Source of the DNA: Prochlorococcus sp. AG-347-E03
Lineage (GTDB): Bacteria > Cyanobacteriota > Cyanobacteriia > PCC-6307 > Cyanobiaceae
Reading direction: 5' to 3'
DNA length: 64,000 nt
Assembly: GCA_003279115.1 (NCBI GenBank)
Contig: QCBG01000002.1
Span: 80,918 to 144,917 of the forward strand
Shown: positions 18,610 to 28,147 of the stretch, piece after piece
Position numbering within the stretch: position 1 is the first letter of the stretch
Layout: each line of letters begins with the position of its first letter
Made by a program: the position numbers and the translations under genes
Notes under the pieces: model-generated
What the model was told of the DNA's origin: nothing
The model's input: the letters and a program-made list of their open reading frames with translations, nothing else
Database searches by the model: none

Positions 18610-19833
18610 CTAAAGATCACCTTTCTGCTTCATTAAATTAATTATTCTTGGTAATTGAATTCCCAAGGGATACTGATTTTTATAATTTAATTTATTGACA
18701 ATTTCTGAAGGCAAATTAAGTCCTAATTTATTCAATATAAAGTTTCCAATTTTAGACCTATCAATTATCCCCAAAGGGATATCTGCAGCATTAAGAACCA
18801 ATACAAAACCTTCATCTGTTTTTTCAAGTCTTTCTATAGTTTTCCATAATTTATCGCTACTATACACACTTTCAAAACTATCGATTGGCTTCTTAAAATC
18901 TCCAACAAAGTTACGTTCCCATTTTTTTATGGAGACATTTTTTAAAATATTCTCATCAATAAAACCAGTCCATCTTCCATTATTCGTAACAAAAAGATAT
19001 TTATCTGATGCATCTTTTTTGTTTTTTATGAATGTATTTAATTTTGAAAAATTAGAATCAAATTCAATTTTTCTCAATGGCTTTAATTTAAGCTCAGAAA
19101 CTTTACTAAATTTAAGTATATTTTCAATTTTAAAAAATTGACTTTCTGACTTTGAAGAATTAACTCCAAACAAACCTAAAAAAGAAAGAATTAAACCATA
19201 GTAAAAGTTAAATCTAAATAAACAAATTATCCCAAATACGAGACCTAAAAAAGATAAAAATAAATTTACTTTATTAAGAAAGCTTCTACCTTTGTGTTTA
19301 CTCCCTGAGAAATGCCAAATAATACTTTTTAATAAATTTCCTCCATTTAAAGAACCAATTGGAATCAAATTTACGAAGCCTAAGAAAAAATTTAATATAC
19401 CTAGCCTAGAAATTATATTAATTGATATGAGTTCTTGAGATGCACTGTAATTACTAATTAAAAGGAAGATGAATGCTGTAGCAAAACATAATAGTGGTCT
19501 AACAATCGCAATTTTTATATTACCTTTAGCAGTTTGACAGTACTTATCTATTTGTAAAATTGCACCGAGGAAATAAAAGGTAATGTTTTTTATTTTTACA
19601 CCCTGATTTAAGGAAACAAAAGTATGTAAAACTTCATGAGACATAATTGAAGTCATTAAGAAAAAAGAAGTTAAAAACCCTATAATCCAAGCTTCTTTTG
19701 CATTGTAAATATCACCAGAAGATAAATTAACCTGATTACTTATGCTCCATGAGAATAAAAAGAGAATAACAAACCAATACGGGTGAATTTTGAAGGGAAT
19801 TCCCCATATTTTAAAAATTTGCCAACTTCTCAA
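18610..19833 (-). CDS. S2P-type (M50) membrane metalloprotease homologue with CBS domains
   Basis: A 407-residue polytopic membrane protein. The zinc motif HEVLH at 66-70 is in a hydrophobic context, as in site-2 proteases of regulated intramembrane proteolysis. The second S2P motif, normally LDGG, reads SLNGG here (Asn163 in place of the zinc-binding Asp). Around residues 245-365 a soluble C-terminal part resembles a pair of CBS domains (FVTNNGRWTGFIDENI..., GFVLVLNAADIPLGIID), which bind adenine nucleotides in other proteins. TTG start. Likely a processing protease, or an inactive relative if Asn cannot substitute. Confidence 0.82.
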   Translation of the reverse strand: MRSWQIFKIWGIPFKIHPYWFVILFLFSWSISNQVNLSSGDIYNAKEAWIIGFLTSFFLMTSIMSHEVLHTFVSLNQGVKIKNITFYFLGAILQIDKYCQTAKGNIKIAIVRPLLCFATAFIFLLISNYSASQELISINIISRLGILNFFLGFVNLIPIGSLNGGNLLKSIIWHFSGSKHKGRSFLNKVNLFLSFLGLVFGIICLFRFNFYYGLILSFLGLFGVNSSKSESQFFKIENILKFSKVSELKLKPLRKIEFDSNFSKLNTFIKNKKDASDKYLFVTNNGRWTGFIDENILKNVSIKKWERNFVGDFKKPIDSFESVYSSDKLWKTIERLEKTDEGFVLVLNAADIPLGIIDRSKIGNFILNKLGLNLPSEIVNKLNYKNQYPLGIQLPRIINLMKQKGDL

Positions 19834-19888
19834 AAATAATCTCCGCTATATTTAGCAATAATACTAATTTTACATACAAGATAATGAT

Positions 19889-20545
19889 ATGCCCAAGACA
19901 AATACTTTAGTTAAAATTTGTGGATTAACATCAGAAGAACAAGCTCTTCAAGTGGCCAAATTAGGAGCGAATGCCATAGGCATTATTTCGGTTAAAGAGT
20001 CCCCGAGGTATGTATCAGCTGAAATCAAGAAAAAAATATTTAAAACCTTAGAAAATTTTTTTCCAGAAATCGATAGAGTATCTGTTGTGCAAAATTGTCC
20101 AATAGATTTAATTATCAAAAATTTCTTGGGCAACCCAAGTGAAACTATCATTCAATTACATGGGGATGAGGATATTGATTATTGCAAAAAAATAAGGAAC
20201 AAAATTCCAAACATTGGCCTATGGAAGGCTTTTAGGATAAAAACGGAAAAGGACCTTGATAAAATAAAACCTTTTGAAGATTTTGTTGATGCGATACTAC
20301 TTGATTCTTGGAATAAAGAAACATATGGAGGTTCAGGAAAAAAAATTAATTCAATTTATCTTAGGAATCTGAAATTTAGCAAACCTTGGTGGTTAGCAGG
20401 TGGAATATCAATTGAATGGATTGATGAAATCTTAGCTAACATCAAACCAGATGGGCTTGATATTTCAAGTAGTATTGAAATATCACCAGGCTTAAAGGAT
20501 ATAAAAAAAACAGCGGATTTAATAAAAGCTTTAAAACAGAATTAG
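19889..20545 (+). CDS. trpF: Phosphoribosylanthranilate isomerase
   Basis: Third step of tryptophan synthesis, a TIM-barrel isomerase. The 218 residues contain VKICGLTS with the catalytic Cys11, VQNCPIDLI, IIQLHGDE, DAILLDSW and the C-terminal WWLAGGIS...GLDISSSIE, where the family usually has DVSSGVE with its catalytic Asp. The gene overlaps the opposing folE by four bases at the tails. Confidence 0.95.
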   Translation: MPKTNTLVKICGLTSEEQALQVAKLGANAIGIISVKESPRYVSAEIKKKIFKTLENFFPEIDRVSVVQNCPIDLIIKNFLGNPSETIIQLHGDEDIDYCKKIRNKIPNIGLWKAFRIKTEKDLDKIKPFEDFVDAILLDSWNKETYGGSGKKINSIYLRNLKFSKPWWLAGGISIEWIDEILANIKPDGLDISSSIEISPGLKDIKKTADLIKALKQN

Positions 20546-21282
20546 TAATTATTAGTAGCAGATTGCTGTTTTACAAGCTCGAAAAATTCTTGTTTTAAAC
20601 TTAAATCATGTCTAAAATCGCCCCTGACTACAGAATTTATCATGCTTGTATTTGGCTCTTTAACTCCCCTCCATTTCATACAATAATGTTGGGCTTTTAC
20701 AATAATTCCTAAACCTTTGGGTTCACACAATTTTTCAATTTCATCTGCAAGTATCATTACCGCCTCTTCCTGAATATGAGGTCTTGAGAAAACCCAATCA
20801 GCAACTCTGGCAAATTTTGAAAGTCCTATAACCTTATTCCCTGGTTTGATACCTATCCAACACTCACCTAAAATAGGGACTAAGTGATGTGAACATGCTG
20901 ATCTGACAGAAATAGGGCCAACAGTATAAATTTCATCAAGATTCTTATCATTTGGGAAACTTGTTACTTTAGGTTGTTCGTGATATCTACCTTTGAAGAC
21001 TTCATTTAAATACATCTTTGAGACTCTTTCCGCAGTCTCTTGGGTATTATGATCATTTTCAACATCTATTACTAGGGACTTAAGCAGGTCTTTAACTCTT
21101 GAAGCAACTTCTTTTTCGAGAATTTCTAATTCTCCAGGATTTATATAATCTGCAATATTATCGTTTGCACTGAATCTTACACCAGCTTTCTTAATTCTAT
21201 CTCTGATAATTTCAGAGATTAATTTATTAGTAATCTGATCGTCAAACTTTCTAATATTATCGTTAGGTAATGTAGAGGTCAT
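20542..21282 (-). CDS. folE: GTP cyclohydrolase I
   Basis: Makes 7,8-dihydroneopterin triphosphate from GTP, the entry to folate and pterins. The 246 residues hold the zinc ligands: CSHHLVPILGECW supplies Cys and His, and QHYCMKWRGV supplies the second Cys. That motif is usually CMxMRG; the MKWRGVKEP variant marks a cyanobacterial subgroup. The N-terminal 60 residues are less conserved. A TATAAG/TATAGT segment about 60 bases upstream could be its -10. Product could also feed the pterin pool handled by the gene at 62263. Confidence 0.93.
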   Translation of the reverse strand: MTSTLPNDNIRKFDDQITNKLISEIIRDRIKKAGVRFSANDNIADYINPGELEILEKEVASRVKDLLKSLVIDVENDHNTQETAERVSKMYLNEVFKGRYHEQPKVTSFPNDKNLDEIYTVGPISVRSACSHHLVPILGECWIGIKPGNKVIGLSKFARVADWVFSRPHIQEEAVMILADEIEKLCEPKGLGIIVKAQHYCMKWRGVKEPNTSMINSVVRGDFRHDLSLKQEFFELVKQQSATNNY

Positions 21283-21435
21283 AAAATTTTAAACAGAAAA
21301 TTGTATGCAACTTAATTTACTGTATCTTTTAAAAGCTTAATTGCTTATACACTATATCACATTCTCTTGTTCAATCGGGTTCAAAAAGTCCTAAAAAAAA
21401 TCACCTTTTAAAGATTAAAAAGAGAAACAGAATTT

Positions 21436-22143
21436 TTAAAAAGCCCCTCCAGAAGGCATCAAAGTTAAGTCTTCAATTAATTGTGATTCTGGTTGTTGCG
21501 CCATATAAAGAATAGTATCTGATACCTTTTTTGGGGAAAGCATAGCAGTTCTATCAAAATCAGAATTAATTGATTCAGAGTCCCAAAGAGGCGTATTTAC
21601 TGAACCTAGTGTTATTGTACATGCTCGAATCGAATTAGATCTCTCCTCTTCCCTCAAACATTTAGTAAACATGCTGAGTGCAGCTTTTGAAATACAATAT
21701 GCTCCCCATTGAGGGAAGGCATTATAAGCAGCATGACTACTAACATTAATGACTAAACCACCATTTTTCCTCATTTGGGGAATTATTGAGCTGCAAATTT
21801 GAAAAACACTTGTGAGGTTTGTTTGAATAGTTTGTTCCCAGTGCTCAAAATCCATTTCAACTAAGGACTCATTAAATGCACAACCTGCATTATTTATCAA
21901 AACTGAAGGACACCCATATTTCTCGATTGCTTCTGCAACACACTTCTCTATTCCAAGAGGATTAGATAAATCACATTTAACTAGGCTAATTTTTGATTTA
22001 GTGTTCAATAATTCTCTCTTAAGTTTCTCCAATAAATCCATTTGTCTGGAAAGTAAAATTAGATCCCAGCCGGCATTTGCAAAAGTAATTGCGGTAGATT
22101 TACCAATACCTTTTGTAGCACCTGATATAAAAGCTAATTTCAA
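21436..22143 (-). CDS. Short-chain dehydrogenase/reductase
   Basis: A 235-residue SDR: MKLAFISGATKGIGKSTAI gives the NAD(P)-binding Gly motif, VLINNAGCAFNESL the NAG motif, and YCISK the catalytic Tyr and Lys, with the Ser in INVSSHAAY. The frame is open back to 22251, but that part lies inside accA. The start chosen is TTG at 22143, one base after the accA stop, so translation is probably coupled. Substrate unknown; the position after accA suggests lipid metabolism, but 3-oxoacyl-ACP reductase (FabG) is not established. Confidence 0.85.
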   Translation of the reverse strand: MKLAFISGATKGIGKSTAITFANAGWDLILLSRQMDLLEKLKRELLNTKSKISLVKCDLSNPLGIEKCVAEAIEKYGCPSVLINNAGCAFNESLVEMDFEHWEQTIQTNLTSVFQICSSIIPQMRKNGGLVINVSSHAAYNAFPQWGAYCISKAALSMFTKCLREEERSNSIRACTITLGSVNTPLWDSESINSDFDRTAMLSPKKVSDTILYMAQQPESQLIEDLTLMPSGGAF

Positions 22144-22144
22144 T

Positions 22145-23152
22145 TTATTCAGTTTTTTGAGGAATTTCACTATAAATTTCTTCAATATTATTCGCTTCGA
22201 TAAATTTACCCAAAACCCTAAATTTTTTATATCTTTCATCAATGAGTTCAATGTTAGTCATTTGAAGTAAAGCATTAAGGTGTTTCTCAATAGCATCCTT
22301 AAGTGTTTTGCCAGCTTCTAAAGGAGCCCAATTGTTTCCGCCTGATGGCTCTGGTAATACTTCGTCTATTATCCCCAATTTAAGTAAATCTTTACCTGTA
22401 ATTTTAAGAGCTGATGCAGCTTCAGGAGCCTTTGCTGCATCTCTCCATAAAATTGATGCACATGCTTCTGGACTAGCAACTGTGTAAACACTGTGTTCAA
22501 ACATTAGCAATCTATCAGCAACACCTATCCCAAGTGCACCTCCAGAACCACCTTCTCCAATAACAGTAGCCACTATAGGGACTTTTAAACCAAACATCTC
22601 CCTCAAGTTTCTTGCTATCGCTTCCCCTTGTCCCTGTTCTTCGGCGGTTAAACCTGCGTAGGCTCCAGGAGTATCAATAAATGTAAGAATTGGCAAAGAA
22701 AATCTATCAGCATGCTGCATTAATCTAAGCGCTTTTCTGTAACCTCCTGGCTTGGCCATTCCAAAGTTTCTTTTTACATTTTCTTTTGTGTCTCTTCCTT
22801 TCTGATGCCCCAGAATCAAAACTGGTCTATTATTTATCGAACCAATCCCTCCAATAAGTGCCATATCATCGCCTCCATTTCTATCTCCATGCAATTCGAT
22901 CCAGTCATCACAAAACATTTGAACAAAGTCCAAAGTACTAGGTCTTTGAGGATGTCTAGCTACCTGAATCTTTTGTGCAGGTGTGAGTGATTTAAATATC
23001 TCTTCTCTTCTTCTAGCAGCTAAGGTCTCAAGCTGAAGAAGCTGTTGACTAACATCCACTTCTGAATCTCGAGCTAATTCTTTAATTTGCTCTATCTGTT
23101 TCTCAAGTTCAACAAGAGGCTTTTCAAAATCAAGGAGATAACGTTTAGCCAT
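22145..23152 (-). CDS. accA: Acetyl-CoA carboxylase carboxyltransferase subunit alpha
   Basis: The alpha half of the carboxyltransferase that makes malonyl-CoA for fatty-acid synthesis; it pairs with AccD, not seen here. The 335 residues show [47 protein letters not shown] and the oxyanion segment [19 protein letters not shown]. It starts three bases after the aar stop, giving the order ado, aar, accA, SDR on one strand, which links hydrocarbon and fatty-acid synthesis. Confidence 0.97.
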   Translation of the reverse strand: MAKRYLLDFEKPLVELEKQIEQIKELARDSEVDVSQQLLQLETLAARRREEIFKSLTPAQKIQVARHPQRPSTLDFVQMFCDDWIELHGDRNGGDDMALIGGIGSINNRPVLILGHQKGRDTKENVKRNFGMAKPGGYRKALRLMQHADRFSLPILTFIDTPGAYAGLTAEEQGQGEAIARNLREMFGLKVPIVATVIGEGGSGGALGIGVADRLLMFEHSVYTVASPEACASILWRDAAKAPEAASALKITGKDLLKLGIIDEVLPEPSGGNNWAPLEAGKTLKDAIEKHLNALLQMTNIELIDERYKKFRVLGKFIEANNIEEIYSEIPQKTE

Positions 23153-23155
23153 ACT

Positions 23156-24196
23156 TTAGACAGTTAAGACCTTAGGATGCTTATCAAGTCCAATCGCAGA
23201 AAATCCATGTTTCAAAGAAGCTGCTCCAATAAATTCCATCTTTTCAAGGGAAATATTATTTCTTCCCCAACTAAAGTTTGTATGACACTTTTCAAATTCT
23301 AAAATCATAGCTTCTGCAAAGCAAGCAAACATCTCTCTCTGAGGGTTTTGCATTTCTGCAAGTTCCATCATATTCCAACCAATATCATTGAAGAACTCTA
23401 CTATACCTCCTTTTAAAACATGAATATTTTCACCCTGAAATTTCTCATCAAGATTTTTGGGGTATCCACCATCAATCATTAAACATGGTTTTTTTAATTT
23501 ATCAGTATCAATTTCAATTGTTTTAGGCATACTTGCAACCCATACAACAATATCGGCCTGAGGTAACGCATCATCTAAAGTTGTTATTGTGCCACCATCT
23601 AATTCTTTTTGTAATAAAGCTAGTGGTTCTTGTTGTCTTGCCACCATAAGAAGTTCTGAAATCCCAGTTTTATTGATAAGCCATCTACAAACAGCACTAC
23701 CAATATCACCTGTAGCACCAATTACAGCAACAGTTGCTTTTTTAAGGTCTATCCCAATTCGAGGCGCGTTTATTTCTAGTTGCTTACAAATAACCCAGGC
23801 AGTATGAGTATTGCCAGTAGTAAACCTTTCCCACTCTAATGAAGTATTTCTAATTTGTTTATGTTGTAGAAGATTAAAATTCTCAAAAATAATAGAAGTA
23901 AATCCTCCTAAAGCGGTTATGTTAATCCCTTTTTTCTGTGCTAATTCCATAGCATTTAGTACTTTTCTTCTAGCAGTCTTGAACCTAGAAAGCATTTCGG
24001 GAACAAAGCAAGAATCTATATAAGAACCTTCAATAGATATTCCAGTAGCACTCTTAACTTCTACATTTTCAACAAGCTGAGGAGGAGCAGTACACCAAAC
24101 ATCCAAGTCGCCATCTGCAATATGATCAAAGCCTAGCATCGAAGCTTTTCTTTTTGCATCTTCAAAACTTGTTGAGTGGCCTATTAACCCAAACAT
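23156..24196 (-). CDS. aar: Long-chain acyl-[ACP] reductase (AAR)
   Basis: Reduces fatty acyl-ACP to the aldehyde, the first step of cyanobacterial alkane synthesis. The 346 residues start [18 protein letters not shown], hold the NADPH-binding [13 protein letters not shown] at 157-169, and have [14 protein letters not shown] with Cys292, matching the acyl-thioester cysteine of the family. It is followed at once by accA and preceded, after 108 bases, by ado, the enzyme that uses its product. Confidence 0.96.
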   Translation of the reverse strand: MFGLIGHSTSFEDAKRKASMLGFDHIADGDLDVWCTAPPQLVENVEVKSATGISIEGSYIDSCFVPEMLSRFKTARRKVLNAMELAQKKGINITALGGFTSIIFENFNLLQHKQIRNTSLEWERFTTGNTHTAWVICKQLEINAPRIGIDLKKATVAVIGATGDIGSAVCRWLINKTGISELLMVARQQEPLALLQKELDGGTITTLDDALPQADIVVWVASMPKTIEIDTDKLKKPCLMIDGGYPKNLDEKFQGENIHVLKGGIVEFFNDIGWNMMELAEMQNPQREMFACFAEAMILEFEKCHTNFSWGRNNISLEKMEFIGAASLKHGFSAIGLDKHPKVLTV

Positions 24197-24304
24197 TTAA
24201 AATTTATAAATGGTTTCTATACGATGTTATGAACAATAGCACAGAGGTAACTACTTAAATAGGATTGATTAATTATTAAAATCCTTAATTAATTAGAAAT
24301 GTAA

Positions 24305-25033
24305 TTAGACGATAGCGGCCATAGCCATTCTTGCAATTTCTCGATTATCTAGACCTATTTCCATCAATGTATCTTGATAAGCAATCATAAATTCTTCCAT
24401 TAATTCTTCTCTATCCATAGCTAAAACTGATGCGTCATCTGCAACTTCATCTAACATCTTCTTAATTAACGGCAGATTAACCTTATTAGCTTCCATTAAT
24501 TCCTCTTTACAAGTAGATAGATTCTCTTTAAGCCACTCTTGACCGTAATTTAAATGAAGATATTCATCTTTAACAACTCCTTCTGTTATTTTTTTTGCAA
24601 AAGGATCGGCAACTCTGATGTAGACGTTATAAGCTGAGATCGCAAATGCTTCAATTAAGATAGCTTGAATTAAAAGGCACGTTGTTAAATTTCCTTTTTC
24701 AAGAGCAACTTGAAAATTTCCATGCAATTTAGAAAAGAATTTTTTAGCAAATTCCATATCAGCCACTACACCTAAATTTCTTCCACATGCAGTAAAGCCT
24801 TTTTTATGCTTCATTTCCATTCTCGCCAATTTTGTTAACTCCTCTAACTCATTTGGAATTAAAGTTGCAATTGATATGTAATTATCGTGAGCCTCTTGCT
24901 CTCCCTCTATAACAATTGCATTTATTCTGCTGTATGCATCCTTATAAGAATCCGTAGTGAAGTCGGGCAAATCTAAAGAAATCGGATTAATCGATTCTTC
25001 AATAGTTTTTTTATTTGATTCTAGAGTTTGCAT
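24305..25033 (-). CDS. ado: Aldehyde-deformylating oxygenase (ADO)
   Basis: A ferritin-like di-iron enzyme that turns fatty aldehydes into alkanes and formate. With the ATG at 25033 the protein has 242 residues, and the iron ligands fall at Glu45, Glu73, His76, Glu128, Glu157 and His160, the numbering I recall for the MIT9313 enzyme, which supports this start. A longer frame opens with an ATG at 25060, but a TATAAT box at 25073-25078 would put the transcript start almost on top of it. Paired with aar downstream. Confidence 0.95.
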   Translation of the reverse strand: MQTLESNKKTIEESINPISLDLPDFTTDSYKDAYSRINAIVIEGEQEAHDNYISIATLIPNELEELTKLARMEMKHKKGFTACGRNLGVVADMEFAKKFFSKLHGNFQVALEKGNLTTCLLIQAILIEAFAISAYNVYIRVADPFAKKITEGVVKDEYLHLNYGQEWLKENLSTCKEELMEANKVNLPLIKKMLDEVADDASVLAMDREELMEEFMIAYQDTLMEIGLDNREIARMAMAAIV

Positions 25034-25072
25034 GACAGTAATCTTTAGCTCATTATGCATGAATATTACACG

Positions 25073-25078
25073 ATTATA
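25073..25078 (-). promoter_or_regulatory. Candidate -10 box of ado
   Basis: TATAAT on the minus strand, 40 bases before the ado ATG at 25033. With a start of transcription about seven bases on, the leader would be some 33 bases. No clear -35 was identified. Confidence 0.45.
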
Positions 25079-25144
25079 GAGAGTTTATTTAAATATCATG
25101 AAAATATTTTTAATTGTTAAGTCACATTTTTAACTTAAGCTTAA

Positions 25145-25939
25145 TTAAGAATTGTTTGGCCAATCTGATTGCATCAGATTCATAATTAATTTGAACCAAT
25201 GATTAATCAATAATTCCTTTAAATTTTTCCCTAAAGACTCATTTGCTCCTCTACTATCTCCTATAACACCTGATTTACTGAAGTCGTCAGTAAGCCAAGC
25301 AGTAGGCGCATTGCCCTCTAGACTCCAACCTTCAGGGATCTCTACTTTATTCCCCTCATTTGGGCGTTCATCACCTACTAATTCTGGTTTTAAAGCCAGC
25401 ATCAAACTTGTTTCAGCTAAAGAAGCATGGAGCCCATCCTCGATCTCAGTTTTTGTTAATAATTCACTTAATCCATTAACACCACTCCATAAGAAACAAG
25501 GAAAAACTGCCATCTCCGGTGAGAAACTTCTTAGCTCTCTAGCAGCTGTATTTAATAGTGAAATTTGACCTCCATGTCCATTAATCAATATCAATCTTTT
25601 AAAACCCATTTCAGATAATTGACTTCCGACTTCCTTAATCATTGAGGTTATTAAATTTGAGGAAAGTGAAATTGTCCCAGCAAAACCCTTATGCTCTGGA
25701 GAAAAACCGATATATTGAGTTGGAAGTTTTTTTAATGGAATATCGGCAGAGAATAATTTAAAAACTTCGCCAATAATTTCATCAACGAAAATACCATCTG
25801 TCGCAAGAGGCAAATGCGGTCCATGTTGCTCAACAGCACCGAATGGCCAAATCACTGTAGATCTTTTGTGTTTTGCAACACTCTCAATTTCTTGCCAATT
25901 TAAATGTTCAAATTTATTAGGTATTGGTTTAAAGTTCAT
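25145..25939 (-). CDS. Creatininase-family amidohydrolase
   Basis: A 264-residue protein of the creatininase/creatinine amidohydrolase fold. Metal ligands are visible in WPFGAVEQHGPHLPLATDGI (Glu, His, Asp) and LINGHGGQ, with a GLHASLAETSLML Glu later. In bacteria relatives act on creatinine, formamidopyrimidines of flavin or deazaflavin synthesis, or mycofactocin; here the substrate cannot be told from sequence. Alone on this strand between ado and the S1-domain gene. Confidence 0.85.
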   Translation of the reverse strand: MNFKPIPNKFEHLNWQEIESVAKHKRSTVIWPFGAVEQHGPHLPLATDGIFVDEIIGEVFKLFSADIPLKKLPTQYIGFSPEHKGFAGTISLSSNLITSMIKEVGSQLSEMGFKRLILINGHGGQISLLNTAARELRSFSPEMAVFPCFLWSGVNGLSELLTKTEIEDGLHASLAETSLMLALKPELVGDERPNEGNKVEIPEGWSLEGNAPTAWLTDDFSKSGVIGDSRGANESLGKNLKELLINHWFKLIMNLMQSDWPNNS

Positions 25940-26005
25940 TAATTTTAATTTTGAGTACTAACATTTAGAGTATGTTAATAATTAATTATTCTTATTTTAC
26001 CTACG

Positions 26006-27211
26006 ATGGGAGTCAATAATAAAAACGCCCAAGATAATATCCAACTAAAGGGCAATAAAAAACCTCTTCAGGTACTTCACATAAGCAAGAAAGATACTCA
26101 AAAAAAATCTCAAGGCATAGATAATAAGCAAACCAATTCGCAAGAAGAAATTAAAAAAGAAAATATCGCAAACAAACCTCAAATCGTTAAAGATGATTCA
26201 TTAAAAGAAATTGATGAAAGTAATGAAAACACTAAAGACTTTGATATTTCTCAACAAGATTCAACTCAACAAGACTTAAGCAGACCCCTTAATTTTTCTG
26301 AGCAAAACACAGATTTTCAATTAGAAAGAACTGTTGATGATTTCGATTTTGATGAAAGTGCTTTTTTGGAGGCTTTAAATGCAAATGAGCCAATTGGGGC
26401 TACAGGAGAAACAATCTCAGGTAAGGTTATAGCAATCGAAAGTGATGGACTATATGTTGACATTGGTGGGAAAGCACCTGGTTATATGCCTAAAAAAGAA
26501 TGTGGTTTGGGTGTCATAACTAACTTTAAAGAAAAATTTTCTATAGGCCTTGAAATGGAAGTTTTGGTTATCAAAGAACAAAATGCTGATGGGATGGTAA
26601 CAGTGAGCGCTCGGGCATTAATTCTTAGACAAAGTTGGGAAAAAGTATCAAGTTCCGCAAAAAATGGAGAATTAATTAACGTTTTAATTAATGGATTTAA
26701 CAGAGGTGGTCTTACGTGTGATGTAGATGGATTGAGAGGATTCATCCCAAGATCCCAACTTGAAGATGGTCAAGACTATCAATCTTTTGTTGGCAAAACT
26801 CTAAAAGTAGCGTTTCTTGAGGTGAATCCAGAATCCAGAAAATTAGTTCTCTCTGAAAAGAAAGCATCAATAGTCTCTAAAATTGCAAGTTTAGAATTAG
26901 GTCAATTAATTGAAGGAGAAGTTTTAGCAGTAAAACCATATGGCTTCTTTATAGATTTAGGTGGAGCTAGTGGACTTCTTCATCAATCCTCACTAACAAA
27001 TGGATCGATTCGTTCTTTAAGAGAAGTTTTTAGAGAAGGGGAAATGATAAAAGCTTTAATATCTGAAATTGACCTCGAAAAAGGGCGCATTGGTCTCAAT
27101 ACAGCACTCCTAGAAAACTCTGCAGGAGAATTAATTATTGATAAGCAAAAAGTTATGCAAGAAGCCGCAGAGAGAGCGCTAAAAACTAAAGCACTCTTCG
27201 ATAAAAAATAA
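26006..27211 (+). CDS. S1-domain RNA-binding protein (ribosomal protein S1 homologue, Nbp1-like)
   Basis: A 401-residue protein with a 130-residue polar N-terminal region rich in Lys, Gln, Asn and Asp, then three S1 (OB-fold) domains at roughly 134-203, 218-285 and 303-371 (for instance GKVIAIESDGLYVDIGGKAPGYMP and GEVLAVKPYGFFIDLGGASGLLH). Cyanobacteria have a main S1 and a second, shorter copy; this fits the second, sometimes called Nbp1. The adjacent tab2-like gene starts eight bases later, so two RNA-binding proteins are probably made together. Confidence 0.85.
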   Translation: MGVNNKNAQDNIQLKGNKKPLQVLHISKKDTQKKSQGIDNKQTNSQEEIKKENIANKPQIVKDDSLKEIDESNENTKDFDISQQDSTQQDLSRPLNFSEQNTDFQLERTVDDFDFDESAFLEALNANEPIGATGETISGKVIAIESDGLYVDIGGKAPGYMPKKECGLGVITNFKEKFSIGLEMEVLVIKEQNADGMVTVSARALILRQSWEKVSSSAKNGELINVLINGFNRGGLTCDVDGLRGFIPRSQLEDGQDYQSFVGKTLKVAFLEVNPESRKLVLSEKKASIVSKIASLELGQLIEGEVLAVKPYGFFIDLGGASGLLHQSSLTNGSIRSLREVFREGEMIKALISEIDLEKGRIGLNTALLENSAGELIIDKQKVMQEAAERALKTKALFDKK

Positions 27212-27219
27212 CAAGATAA

Positions 27220-28125
27220 ATGAGCATTAATAAAACAATGGATTCAAGCCTTAAATTAAAAATTTCAGATTGGGAATTAGACTTCTACTCGAGACCAATC
27301 ATTGAATCAAATGGAAAAAAAAGGTGGGAGTTAATTATTTGCTCTACAAGAATTTATGAGACAGAAGATATTTTTCTTTGGAATAAAAAATGCCCTGCCA
27401 ATGAAGTAAATTCAGTATGGCTTACAAAGGCACTAAATGAAGCAATTATTGAAGCAAAAAAACAGGGGTGGGAGAAACCTTCAATAGTTCGATTCTGGAG
27501 GTCATCAATGAAATCGATCATTAAAAAATCCTTGGAGGCCGTAAGTATTGAAGCTCTTGTAAGTAGGAGAACTTACGATTTATTAGATAGAATCGAATTT
27601 CTTGAGAAAGAGATTTATCCAAAGGAAAAAGGTTATGTAAGAGGTGTATTAGCTCCTACTTTTACTTCTAAAATGGAAAACCCTCCTACACCTTTACCAG
27701 AAGAAGTAAGGGGTGAAGCTTTAACTATCTCTGAAATATCAATTGGAGAATTGAAATCAGCAAAAAATTGGCCTATTGAATTTGGAGAAATTTTCCCAAT
27801 TCAACAAGATTTAGACGATAATTATTTAGTTCCAGGATTAAGACTTTTTAGCAAAGATAGATCTTTAGCACTTTCTGCATGGTTCAGTTGTTTAGAACCT
27901 ATTAAATTAGTCATCAATAAAAACCAACTCATACTTGAAGCTTCAGAAGACGATAAGTGGCTGGTAACAGATTTGCCAGAAAAAGATGCAAACATTTTGA
28001 GTACTAAGTTTTTAGAAAACAAAAAAAATTCTTTTGATTATCAATTTATTTCCATACAGTCAACGCCATACGTCGAAAAATTTGCAGGATTCTGGATCTT
28101 GAGAGATATTGAATTAATTTCATAA
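27220..28125 (+). CDS. Tab2/Atab2 family RNA-binding protein
   Basis: A 301-residue homologue of the chloroplast protein Tab2/Atab2 (DUF1092), which binds A/U-rich leaders of photosystem mRNAs and helps translate them. Visible family segments are WELDFYSRPIIESNGKKRWELIICS, WEKPSIVRFWRSSM, RRTYDLLDRIEFLEKEIYP and the C-terminal GFWILRD. It lies eight bases after the S1-domain gene. Family role is from plants and a few cyanobacteria; in this organism a role in photosystem translation is inference. Confidence 0.88.
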   Translation: MSINKTMDSSLKLKISDWELDFYSRPIIESNGKKRWELIICSTRIYETEDIFLWNKKCPANEVNSVWLTKALNEAIIEAKKQGWEKPSIVRFWRSSMKSIIKKSLEAVSIEALVSRRTYDLLDRIEFLEKEIYPKEKGYVRGVLAPTFTSKMENPPTPLPEEVRGEALTISEISIGELKSAKNWPIEFGEIFPIQQDLDDNYLVPGLRLFSKDRSLALSAWFSCLEPIKLVINKNQLILEASEDDKWLVTDLPEKDANILSTKFLENKKNSFDYQFISIQSTPYVEKFAGFWILRDIELIS

Positions 28126-28147
28126 ATTCAGCTTAGGAGCAGGAACT

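Noticed and set aside
20557..20572. Hairpin AGCA-gat-TGCT followed by TTTT near trpF/folE
   Set aside because: It lies inside the folE coding end, and a four-base stem is not convincing.
21370..21400. tRNA-like GGGTTCAAAAAGTCC stretch
   Set aside because: No acceptor, D or anticodon arms can be drawn around it.
22144..22251. N-terminal extension of the SDR into accA
   Set aside because: Not similar to SDRs; the TTG next to the accA stop fits the family start.
25034..25060. Longer ADO start
   Set aside because: A TATAAT box would leave almost no leader, and the ligand numbering fits the shorter form.
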